Assembly (NCBI GenBank): GCA_035629175.1
Contig: DASPIL010000023.1
Coordinates: 62,001 to 126,000, forward strand
From: Verrucomicrobiia bacterium
GTDB lineage: Bacteria > Verrucomicrobiota > Verrucomicrobiia > Limisphaerales > DASXHY01
DNA: 64,000 nt
Direction of reading: 5' to 3'
Part shown: positions 56,993-64,000 of the stretch, in pieces
How positions within the stretch are numbered: position 1 is the stretch's first letter
Layout of the letters: every line of letters starts with the position of its first letter
Position numbers and translations under genes: made by a program
The notes under the pieces: generated by a model
Told to the model about the DNA's origin: nothing
Database searches by the model: none
The model's input: only the letters and a program-made list of their open reading frames with translations

Positions 56993-57172
56993 ATGAGGCG
57001 GAAGTTTTCCCGGCGAAAGTTCCTCGCTGCAGCAGGTGTTGCCTTGCCAGCGCTGTTGATGGGTCACGCGGCGTGGGTGGAACCAAAGCTGTACGTGAAT
57101 CCAGGAATTGGATGGTTCACTCTCCCCTTGAGATTCAACTGCAGGCCGGAGCTTACTGTCTTCGAGATTTGA
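56993..57172 (+). pseudogene. Truncated Tat-signal remnant (metallophosphoesterase-like N-terminus)
   Basis: 59 codons from the ATG at 56993. It begins with a twin-arginine signal (KFSRRKFLAAAGVALPALLM) and WVEPKLYV, which looks like the start of Tat-exported YkuE-type metallophosphoesterases ('...EPxxLxV'). It then stops after about 25 mature residues. No continuation is visible before recG starts at 57245. It is probably the leftover of a deleted gene, though a tiny exported protein cannot be excluded. Confidence 0.4.
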
Positions 57173-57244
57173 AGGTTCAGGAATGGCGCGGGCTTGCCAC
57201 CTCCAACGTTGAATGGCGAACGGCGCGTTTGTATTGTGCGTTCG

Positions 57245-59263
57245 ATGACTGCGCCGAACCAAGCTGAGTCGCTGCTGCGGCGCCCGGTCATGTCATTGTG
57301 GGGCGTGGGTGCAGAGCGCGCGCGCTTGCTGGAGCGGTTGCGAATACACACCGTGGAGGATCTGCTTTTGCACAAGCCCCGGCGTTACGAGGATCGCCGC
57401 CGCTTCCTCGCCATTCGTGAACTCCAACCCGGCCAACCCGCGTGCGTGCGCGGAATCGTCGTGGCTTCGGGAGTCAAGCGCTGGAAGAAGGGCGCCCGCG
57501 CCATGTTCGAATGTGTTCTCGAGGACAGCACCGCGCGGCTGCATTGCCGCTGGTGGCAGGCTTTTCCCTGGATGGAGGAATACTTTGCTGTTGGCCGCGA
57601 GTTTGTTGTCTTCGGCAAACTGGAATCCCTCCGCCCGCGCATCGTGGATCACCCCGAAACCGAGCTCGTGGAAGCGGGTGAAGAAAACCTCGTTCATCTG
57701 AACCGCATCGCCCCGATTTATCCCCTCACCGAAGGCCTGCCACAACGCTGGCTGCGCGGGCTCATCTGGCGAAGTGTCGATCAACTCATGACAGGCGGCA
57801 GTTTTCCTGAGTGGAACGCGCTCGATGAGCGCTTGCGGTTTGCCCGCACAGAAGCCGCGTCGCTGCCAGGCCGTTCCAACGCCGTCACCATGCTGCACTT
57901 TCCGGAAGAGTTCGAGGATATCGAAATCGCGCGGCGCCGACTGGCGCTTGACGAATTCGTCGATCTCCAGGTGCACATGCAGCAACGTCGAAAATTGTTT
58001 GAATCACGTTCAAAGGCACTGCCCTGCGGCGGCGACAATAATCGTCTGATGAAGCCGTTCCTGCAGGTGCTTGGATTCAAGCTCACCGCTTCACAGGCGA
58101 ATGTGCTGCGTGAAATCCGGCACGACCTTCGAGGCGAGCATCCGATGAGACGCCTCCTGCAAGGCGATGTAGGTTCGGGCAAGACGGCAGTCGCAGCGTG
58201 CAGCGCTCTCATGGCGCTGGAATGTGGATTTAACGTCGCGCTAATGGCGCCGACCGAAATTCTGGCAGAGCAGCATCACAGGAATTTTTCGCGGTGGTTT
58301 GAATCTCTGGGCGTGAGAGTCGAGCTGCGAACGGGCAGCACGAGGGCCGCTCTGGCTCACGGTTCACGATCGCTGGAGGAAGTGAAACCGTTGCTCGTCA
58401 TTGGAACGCACGCGCTCGTTTCCTCCGGGTTTGAAATCCAGAAACTCGGGTTGGTGATCATCGATGAACAGCACAAGTTCGGAGTCGCCCAACGCGAGCA
58501 ACTGGTGCGCAAGGGACATTACCCGCATCTGCTTGTGATGACTGCGACGCCGATTCCGCGAACATTGGGGCTGACGCTGTATGGGGACCTGGATGTTTCC
58601 ACGATAGACGCCGCGCCGCCGGGCCGCGGAAAAATCAAGACGTTCGTGCGCACCACGGACACCCTGCCGAAGGTCTGGAGTTTCATTCGCGAGAAGCTTG
58701 CGGCCGGCCGGCAGGCCTATGTGGTGTATCCGCGGGTTGAGGAAAACCAGGGGAACGAGGTGAAGGCGGTGATGAAGGAATTCGAGGTTTTGAAACGGCA
58801 ACTCGCTCCGTACTCCGTCGCAATGCTGCATGGACGCATGAAGGCTGCGGAAAAAGAAGGCGTGATGGCTGAGTTTCGCGCGAACCGCGTTCACGTGCTT
58901 CTGGCAACGTCCCTGATCGAGGTGGGCGTGGATGTGCCGAATGCGACGGTGATGCTGATCGAAAACGCAGAGCAGTTCGGGCTGGCCCAATTGCACCAGT
59001 TGCGCGGCCGCATTGGGCGCGGTGTGCACGACTCGCATTGCATTCTGGTCTCGGCGGCAGGGAACATTGAGGCGCGTGAACGGTTGCAGGTGCTGGAGGC
59101 AACCAGGGATGGATTTCAAATCGCGGAAGCCGACCTTAAGTTGCGCGGGCCGGGTGAATTGCTTGGCAAGGACCAGAGCGGCGTGCCCGCTTTCCGGTTT
59201 GGAAATCTTGCGCAGGATCTTGAACTTATAAGTTTCGCACGAGAGATCGCACGCGGAAGGTAG
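57245..59263 (+). CDS. recG: ATP-dependent DNA helicase RecG
   Basis: 672 aa from the ATG at 57245; an upstream in-frame start lies in the previous remnant and is unlikely. The N-terminal wedge/OB domain covers about 1-240. Helicase motifs are LLQGDVGSGKTAVA (Walker A), PTEILAEQHHRNFSRW, IIDEQHKFGVAQR (DEQH box), [37 protein letters not shown] and QLHQLRGRIGRG. RecG remodels stalled replication forks and branch-migrates Holliday junctions. Length is normal. Confidence 0.97.
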   Translation: MTAPNQAESLLRRPVMSLWGVGAERARLLERLRIHTVEDLLLHKPRRYEDRRRFLAIRELQPGQPACVRGIVVASGVKRWKKGARAMFECVLEDSTARLHCRWWQAFPWMEEYFAVGREFVVFGKLESLRPRIVDHPETELVEAGEENLVHLNRIAPIYPLTEGLPQRWLRGLIWRSVDQLMTGGSFPEWNALDERLRFARTEAASLPGRSNAVTMLHFPEEFEDIEIARRRLALDEFVDLQVHMQQRRKLFESRSKALPCGGDNNRLMKPFLQVLGFKLTASQANVLREIRHDLRGEHPMRRLLQGDVGSGKTAVAACSALMALECGFNVALMAPTEILAEQHHRNFSRWFESLGVRVELRTGSTRAALAHGSRSLEEVKPLLVIGTHALVSSGFEIQKLGLVIIDEQHKFGVAQREQLVRKGHYPHLLVMTATPIPRTLGLTLYGDLDVSTIDAAPPGRGKIKTFVRTTDTLPKVWSFIREKLAAGRQAYVVYPRVEENQGNEVKAVMKEFEVLKRQLAPYSVAMLHGRMKAAEKEGVMAEFRANRVHVLLATSLIEVGVDVPNATVMLIENAEQFGLAQLHQLRGRIGRGVHDSHCILVSAAGNIEARERLQVLEATRDGFQIAEADLKLRGPGELLGKDQSGVPAFRFGNLAQDLELISFAREIARGR

Positions 59264-59313
59264 GTAAGTTTTTACTTGTGCTTTGGAACCGGATGCGAAA
59301 GTTTACGGCCACT

Positions 59314-59436
59314 ATGAAAAGGATACTATCCCTGTTCGTAATGTTGGGTCTCGTGGTTGCCGCGGTGACGGGTTGCAGCCAGGCTGAAGAAACTCCGGTT
59401 GCGCCGGAGACGACAACGAACGCTCCCGCTCAGTAA
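59314..59436 (+). CDS. Very small lipoprotein, 40 aa
   Basis: The frame starts MKRILSLFVMLGLVVAAVTG and has a lipobox ending at Cys21. The mature part is only 20 residues, acidic then Thr/Pro-rich (SQAEETPVAPETTTNAPAQ). It resembles entericidin-type or other tiny lipoproteins in layout, not sequence. A strong terminator follows at 59467-59495, which supports a real transcript. Function unknown. Confidence 0.65.
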   Translation: MKRILSLFVMLGLVVAAVTGCSQAEETPVAPETTTNAPAQ

Positions 59437-59466
59437 GGATTCCCTTTCGGGGGATTTCGAATTCAC

Positions 59467-59495
59467 GCCGGACACCGGGTGTCCGGCTCTTTCTT
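59467..59495 (+). terminator. Intrinsic terminator after the 40-aa lipoprotein gene
   Basis: GCCGGACAC (59467-59475), loop CGG, GTGTCCGGC (59479-59487), then TCTTTCTT. It is a perfect 9-bp stem. Confidence 0.75.
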
Positions 59496-59555
59496 GTACG
59501 CGTTCCTATTCTCCCCCCATTGCTTTAAATGGGCCTTTCACCTAGCCTCGCGCGC

Positions 59556-59906
59556 ATGAACACCTGTCTTCTTCCCTGCCTGCTTGCGGGCGCGATGCTG
59601 GTTGGTTGTGGTGAGCGCCAGAATTCCGGCGCGTCCGCCGAGACGAACGAGGCTTCGAGCCCGCTGACAGCCCCGGTCGATTACCTGGGCGCAGTAGGAA
59701 AGGGCCAGCAGACGGCAATCAAGACAATCGATACAGCCGCGATCAACCAGGCGATCCAATTGTTCCAGGCTGAACACGGCAGAAATCCAACGAGCCTTGA
59801 CGAGCTGGTGAAGACCAAGTTTTTGGCGCGGATTCCAGACGCTCCGCACGGGATGAAGATTGTGTACGACGCGAATGCCGGGCACGCTAAAGTGGTAAGA
59901 CAATAA
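59556..59906 (+). CDS. Lipoprotein with GspG-like C-terminal motif
   Basis: 116 aa from the ATG at 59556, chosen because MNTCLLPCLLAGAMLVGC gives a lipoprotein signal with lipobox LVGC. The C-terminal part (AAINQAIQLFQAEHGRNPTS, then LDELVKTKFLARIPDAPHG) resembles the folded region of type II secretion major pseudopilins, but the pilin helix is replaced by the lipoprotein signal. It ends 23 bases before terC and may share its transcript. Function unknown. Confidence 0.75.
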   Translation: MNTCLLPCLLAGAMLVGCGERQNSGASAETNEASSPLTAPVDYLGAVGKGQQTAIKTIDTAAINQAIQLFQAEHGRNPTSLDELVKTKFLARIPDAPHGMKIVYDANAGHAKVVRQ

Positions 59907-59929
59907 CTGCCGTCATTTCTGCTTAGACC

Positions 59930-60688
59930 ATGTTCGACTGGATCACGAACCCAGAAATCTGGATCAGCCTGGTAACGCTGACGGTGCTCGAGATCGTTCT
60001 CGGCATCGACAACATTGTCTTCATCTCGATCCTCGCCGGCAAACTGCCACCCGAGAAACAGGCAAAAGCGCGGCAGCTCGGATTGTCGCTGGCCTTGATC
60101 ACGCGCATCCTGCTCCTGTGCGGGCTGGCGTGGATGGTCAAGCTTACCGCACCGTTGTTCCATATCCCCGCCTTTTGGTTCGTTCACGAACCGCATCCCA
60201 TTTCTGGCCGCGACCTCATTCTCCTGGTTGGCGGGCTCTTCCTGCTCTGGAAAAGCACGCGTGAAATTCACGATAAACTGGAAGGCGAGGAAGAACATGT
60301 TTCGGGGAAGGTGGCGCCGACGTTCAGCAGCGTCATTATTCAGATCCTGCTGCTCGATATCGTCTTTTCGCTGGATTCAGTGATCACGGCGGTGGGAATG
60401 GCAAAATATATAGGGGTCATGATCGCAGCGGTTGTCATCGCCATGGGCTTCATGCTGGTTTTCGCCGGCCGGATCAGCAATTTCATCCACCGCCATCCGT
60501 CACTGAAGATGCTTGCGCTGAGCTTCCTGATCCTGATTGGCGTGGCTTTGATCGCCGAAGGTTTCCATCGCGAGATTCCCAAGGGTTACATTTACTTCGC
60601 CATGGCATTCTCGGTCGGCGTTGAATCGCTTAACATCCGCACACGCACCAAGTCCAAGCCTGTGAAGTTGCATCAGCCGATCCAATAA
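59930..60688 (+). CDS. TerC-family integral membrane protein
   Basis: 252 aa with about seven to eight membrane segments. LTVLEIVLGIDNIVFISILA near residue 17 and LLDIVFSLDSVITAVGMA near residue 145 carry the paired acidic residues (GIDN, SLDS) of the TerC/Alx family. Members export manganese or act with secretion-coupled metal loading of proteins. A cysteine-rich lipoprotein gene lies 65 bases downstream on the same strand. Confidence 0.93.
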   Translation: MFDWITNPEIWISLVTLTVLEIVLGIDNIVFISILAGKLPPEKQAKARQLGLSLALITRILLLCGLAWMVKLTAPLFHIPAFWFVHEPHPISGRDLILLVGGLFLLWKSTREIHDKLEGEEEHVSGKVAPTFSSVIIQILLLDIVFSLDSVITAVGMAKYIGVMIAAVVIAMGFMLVFAGRISNFIHRHPSLKMLALSFLILIGVALIAEGFHREIPKGYIYFAMAFSVGVESLNIRTRTKSKPVKLHQPIQ

Positions 60689-60753
60689 GCTCACGAAACC
60701 CGCGCCGCCCAACATCAGCTTGCCCGCGGAAATAAAGCACCTAAGCTACGGCC

Positions 60754-60933
60754 ATGAAAATCATCAAAACGCTCGCCCTGTGCATCTGTGCCATGTCGCT
60801 TCTGTCGTCAGGTTGCAAGTCGCCCGACTGTTGCGCAGATGGCATGTCTGAAATGGCGGCTTGTGAGATGGCGTGTTGCACCGAAGCAGGTGCGACCTGC
60901 GAGAATTGCCCAAAATGTTCCGCGAAGAAGTGA
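60754..60933 (+). CDS. Cysteine-rich small lipoprotein, 59 aa
   Basis: The frame starts MKIIKTLALCICAMSLLSSG with the lipid-modified Cys21. The mature 39 residues hold nine cysteines: Cys21, 26, 27, 37, 41, 42, 49, 52 and 55, including the ending CENCPKCSAKK. Methionines are also frequent (EMAACEMACC), a pattern of soft-metal binding. It would be anchored in the envelope. Its position after terC makes metal handling plausible, but that is inference. The gene is convergent with mfd, 27 bases away, with a GC-rich hairpin (60934-60951) between. Confidence 0.7.
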   Translation: MKIIKTLALCICAMSLLSSGCKSPDCCADGMSEMAACEMACCTEAGATCENCPKCSAKK

Positions 60934-60960
60934 CGGCGCGAGCCTGCGCCGCCTTGTCAT

Positions 60961-63900
60961 TCAAAGCACGAGCAACAGCTTGCGGATTTCCTTCAACCGC
61001 GCCCGCGCTTCCTTCTTCGTCAGGCGCGGGAACTTTCCTCCAACCATGATGTAATCGCCTCGGCGGCTGAGCATCACCTTGTCTTCCTTGACCTCGAGGG
61101 TTGTAATTGCGCGTTCCGACGCGAGGCGCTTCAGCTCGGCAACCTGCAGTAACAACTCCACTGCCGGCGGAACGGGGCCGAAGCGGTCCCGAAGTTCCCG
61201 CGCAAGGGCTTCAAGCGATTCCTTGTCGGTTGCCTGCGCGAGCTTGCGATAGATATCAATGCGATGCTGCGGCTCCGGCACGTAGCTGTGCGGCAGAGCG
61301 GCCCGGGCGCTGGAGTTGGCCAGATCCGTCGGCTCGCCAACCGCCTCTCCCGTCGTATCCAGGAAATCGAGGCGAACGCTCACCGCTACACGAGGCTTGA
61401 TCTTCTCGCCTTTCAACGCAGAAACGCTCTGCTTGAGGAGCTGGCAGTAAAGGTCGAATCCCACGGCTGTGATGTGTCCGCTTTGCTCCGACCCCAGCAG
61501 GTTCCCGGCGCCGCGTATTTCCAGGTCGCGCATCGCTATTTTGAATCCGCTTCCCAGAGTCGCGTATTGCTTGATCGCACTGATGCGTTTTCGCACATCG
61601 GTCAGCAACCCCGCGTGTCGTGGCAGCAGGAGATAGGCGTAAGCCTGGTGCTTGTAGCGCCCCACACGTCCGCGCAATTGATACAGTTCGCTTAAACCAA
61701 AGCGATCCGCGCGATCGATGATGATCGTGTTGGCGTTCGGGATGTCCAGGCCGCTTTCAATGATCGTGGTCGACAGCAGCACATCCGCCTCACCATTGAC
61801 GAACTGTGTCATCACTCGCTCCAGGTCGTCGGCGTCCATCTGTCCGTGCCCGACCACCATCCGCGCCTGAGGCACCAGCGTGCGGAGCTTCTGCTCCATC
61901 GTGTGAATGGTCGTCACGCGATTATGAAGAAAGAAAACCTGGCCGCCACGGTTCAGCTCGCGTTGAATCGCATCGCGAATGAGACGCTCGTCATATTGCG
62001 TGACGATGGTCTCAACAGGCAGGCGGTCGTGGGGCGGTGTCTGGATGGCGCTCATGTCCCGCGCACCCGTCAGGGCGAGGTAAAGCGTGCGCGGGATGGG
62101 CGTCGCGCTCAGCGTGAGCACATCCACGAGCTTGCGCAGGGTCTTGAACTTCTCCTTGTGCAACACTCCAAAGCGCTGCTCCTCATCGATCACGACGAGC
62201 CCAAGGTCCTTGAAGACGACGTCCTTTTGAATCAATCGATGCGTGCCCACCACGATATCCACCGCGCCGACTGCCAGATCTTCAATCGCCCTTTGTTGTT
62301 CTCGCCGCGTGCGGAAACGTGAAAGCAGTTCGACGCGAACGGGGTAATCGGCCATGCGCTCGCGAAACGTGTTGAAATGCTGCTGGGCGAGAACGGTCGT
62401 TGGAACGAGAACCGCGACCTGCTTGCCGTCCATCACCGCCTTGAACGCCGCACGAATCGCCACTTCGGTCTTGCCGAATCCGACGTCGCCGCAGATGAGA
62501 CGGTCCATCGGCTTCGGCCGTTCCATGTCGGCCTTGGTTTCGGTTATGGCCTGGAGTTGGTCGGCTGTCTCCTCGTAGATGAAAGAGCCTTCGAATTCCC
62601 GCTGCCACGGTGTGTCCGCCTTGAACGGGTGCCCTGCCTGTGAATCGCGCGCGGCCTGGATCGAGAGGAGATCAGCCGCGACGTCACGCACCGCACGCTC
62701 CGCATGTTCCTTCGCTTTGTTCCAGCGCGTCCCACCCAGGGTGTTGAGCGGCGGACGAACTTTTCCAGCACCCACATACTTGCTCACCAGATGCGCTTCC
62801 GTCACAGGCACGTAAAGCTTTGGCGCAGGCTGGGCGGGATCGCTGGCGGCGTATTCCAGCATCAGGCATTCGATGTTTCCTGCCGGATTCGCCTTGTCAG
62901 TCGGTTTCGTTCCGGCGCCCGCAGGCAGAAGTTTCAGGCCGAGGAATCGGCCGACTCCGTGTTGCACATGAACAACGAGGTCGCCTTCCTCGAACTCAGT
63001 GAAATCAATGTCCAGGGCTGAACGCGCGGCCACCGCGTGCGAAGACTTGAGCCGTCGCGGACGCTGCACCTTGTAACGTCCAAAGATCTCCGCATCCGTC
63101 ACCACCACCAGCTTCGCGTCGTCCGCGATGAATCCTCGGGCAAGCGATCCGAGGTGCAGGATCAAGCCCGGTTCGGCCAGCGCCGCTGCGGATGTTTCAC
63201 TGTTCGAAAGCGGGCGGTCGTTCCAGATTTCCACGAAGCGCTGCTTCTCTCCGTCATTGTTGCAAAAGACATGAACAGCGTAGCCCTGGCGCAACCAACG
63301 ATGCAGTTGCTGGAAAAATCCCCGCCGCTGGGCCTCGGCGACCTGCGGTTCGGGCGCGCGATCCGGCAACGGACGAAATGCATCGAGACTCGGCAGGTTC
63401 AGCTCAGTGTCTTCGGGCTCAGTCGCTGGCACGGAAACGCCGACTCCGTCTGCTCCGCCTTCGCGAACTGCGATTTCACTCATTCCGGCCTGGCGCATTT
63501 CCGACTGGAAGGCTTCCCATTCCAAATGCAGACGATCGCCAGGGACAACCTGCCGCGTGTAATCTTCAGCGCGTTCGCGTAGCAGTGCCGGCTCGCAAAA
63601 TAGAAAAATCGTTGAGCGAGGAAGATAGGTGAGCAGGCTCGCGGGTGGCGCGCCGTTGTCACCGATCTGACGCAGCAGGCCCAGCTCTCCGCCTGGCGCA
63701 AGCGTGATCGATTCAATCTCCTCCCGCGACATCTGGGTCTGCGGATCGAAATACCGCAACGATTCCAGTTCGTCGCCGAAAAATTCGAGCCGCACTGGCC
63801 ACGGGCTGGTGAGAGGAAAAACATCGAGAATGCCGCCCCGTAACGCGATTTCTCCTTTTTGCGTTACCTGCGCTTCGGGTTCGTACGCCTGGTCTTCAAG

Positions 63901-64000
63901 CCATTCGATCAAATCGAGCGGCTCGCATCGATCGCCCCGCCGCAAAGTTCGTGTGCGCGCATCCAGAGTCTCCTTCGCAAACGTCTTCTGCATTAACGCG
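60961..64000 (-). CDS. mfd: Transcription-repair coupling factor Mfd (N-terminus beyond the window)
   Basis: The frame stays open to the window edge, so the true start lies outside; about 1013 residues are seen out of the usual 1100-1200. The UvrB-like N-terminal part is represented by [29 protein letters not shown]. The RNA polymerase-interacting domain is [23 protein letters not shown]. The translocase motifs are [60 protein letters not shown] and QLRGRVGR. Mfd removes RNA polymerase stalled at DNA lesions and recruits UvrA. Confidence 0.97.
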   Translation of the reverse strand, partial: ALMQKTFAKETLDARTRTLRRGDRCEPLDLIEWLEDQAYEPEAQVTQKGEIALRGGILDVFPLTSPWPVRLEFFGDELESLRYFDPQTQMSREEIESITLAPGGELGLLRQIGDNGAPPASLLTYLPRSTIFLFCEPALLRERAEDYTRQVVPGDRLHLEWEAFQSEMRQAGMSEIAVREGGADGVGVSVPATEPEDTELNLPSLDAFRPLPDRAPEPQVAEAQRRGFFQQLHRWLRQGYAVHVFCNNDGEKQRFVEIWNDRPLSNSETSAAALAEPGLILHLGSLARGFIADDAKLVVVTDAEIFGRYKVQRPRRLKSSHAVAARSALDIDFTEFEEGDLVVHVQHGVGRFLGLKLLPAGAGTKPTDKANPAGNIECLMLEYAASDPAQPAPKLYVPVTEAHLVSKYVGAGKVRPPLNTLGGTRWNKAKEHAERAVRDVAADLLSIQAARDSQAGHPFKADTPWQREFEGSFIYEETADQLQAITETKADMERPKPMDRLICGDVGFGKTEVAIRAAFKAVMDGKQVAVLVPTTVLAQQHFNTFRERMADYPVRVELLSRFRTRREQQRAIEDLAVGAVDIVVGTHRLIQKDVVFKDLGLVVIDEEQRFGVLHKEKFKTLRKLVDVLTLSATPIPRTLYLALTGARDMSAIQTPPHDRLPVETIVTQYDERLIRDAIQRELNRGGQVFFLHNRVTTIHTMEQKLRTLVPQARMVVGHGQMDADDLERVMTQFVNGEADVLLSTTIIESGLDIPNANTIIIDRADRFGLSELYQLRGRVGRYKHQAYAYLLLPRHAGLLTDVRKRISAIKQYATLGSGFKIAMRDLEIRGAGNLLGSEQSGHITAVGFDLYCQLLKQSVSALKGEKIKPRVAVSVRLDFLDTTGEAVGEPTDLANSSARAALPHSYVPEPQHRIDIYRKLAQATDKESLEALARELRDRFGPVPPAVELLLQVAELKRLASERAITTLEVKEDKVMLSRRGDYIMVGGKFPRLTKKEARARLKEIRKLLLVL

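Noticed and set aside
60934-60951. CGGCGC/GCGCCG hairpin between the Cys-rich lipoprotein gene and mfd
   Set aside because: Short stem and no T run; too weak to call a terminator.

Overview
The window is a gene-dense chromosomal segment with high G+C (roughly 58-60% in the lines I counted) from a Gram-negative, double-membrane bacterium. The gene content fits Verrucomicrobiota, perhaps the Pedosphaera/Limisphaera side. Pointers are a secreted GH42 galactosidase next to an S1 sulfatase, an isolated H-X9-DG-type prepilin-like protein, a secreted protein ending in an 'SPEAYFRTR' tail, the TonB receptor-YfiR-PAS kinase operon, and a carbamoyltransferase-SxtJ-DUF5989 module. This placement is inference, because no rRNA or marker alignment is available here. 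I found no tRNA, rRNA, CRISPR array, insertion sequence or prophage.

Layout. 1-3042: carbohydrate-active genes (partial GH42, secreted discoidin-like protein, sulfatase). 3072-4767 (minus): MurU/AmgK-like peptidoglycan-recycling pair. 4965-12146: the nusA-infB-rbfA-nrnA-truB-ribF operon, preceded by a terminator-like hairpin in the nusA leader and lacking rimP. 12276-15667: two convergent peptide transporters (POT and OPT). 15924-18500 (minus): TPMT-like methyltransferase and LolD/LolC-E-type ABC genes. 18828-21481: Tat-type aldo/keto reductase, a 65-aa membrane protein and a LOG-family protein. 21750-27243: TonB receptor, YfiR and a CHASE8-like/HAMP/PAS histidine kinase as one operon. 27330-30304: GmhB-like phosphatase, KdsB and CTP synthase, linked to LPS core and CTP supply. 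30389-33042: a FlgM-like gene behind a near-consensus sigma-28 promoter, then a thrS leader with a Thr-Thr-Thr peptide and terminator, then an unusual ThrRS.

33056-35551 (minus): carbamoyltransferase, SxtJ, DUF5989. 35825-39216: a KefB/C-type antiporter and a UbiD decarboxylase. 39268-40350: 9-bp tandem repeats with a 32-bp palindrome, then a stand-alone prepilin-like gene with its own promoter and terminator. 40455-44909 (minus): TPR membrane protein, lipoprotein amidase and an SDR epimerase. 45113-51416: gltB and gltD. 51811-54032: a small ORF translationally coupled to a soluble receiver/GAF/PAS kinase. 54115-56079 (minus): DnaK paralog. 56329-59263: stand-alone CoaB-type ligase, a truncated Tat-signal remnant and recG. 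59314-60933: three small lipoproteins, one very cysteine-rich, around terC. 60961-64000 (minus): mfd, running off the window.

The most interesting items are regulatory and structural. They are a candidate threonine-sensing attenuator before thrS; a TGS-less ThrRS with an in-frame, lower-GC insertion of about 77 codons; a sigma-28 promoter that identifies a divergent FlgM; a YfiR/CHASE8 pair wired to a histidine kinase and TonB receptor; and several small genes shorter than 60 codons.
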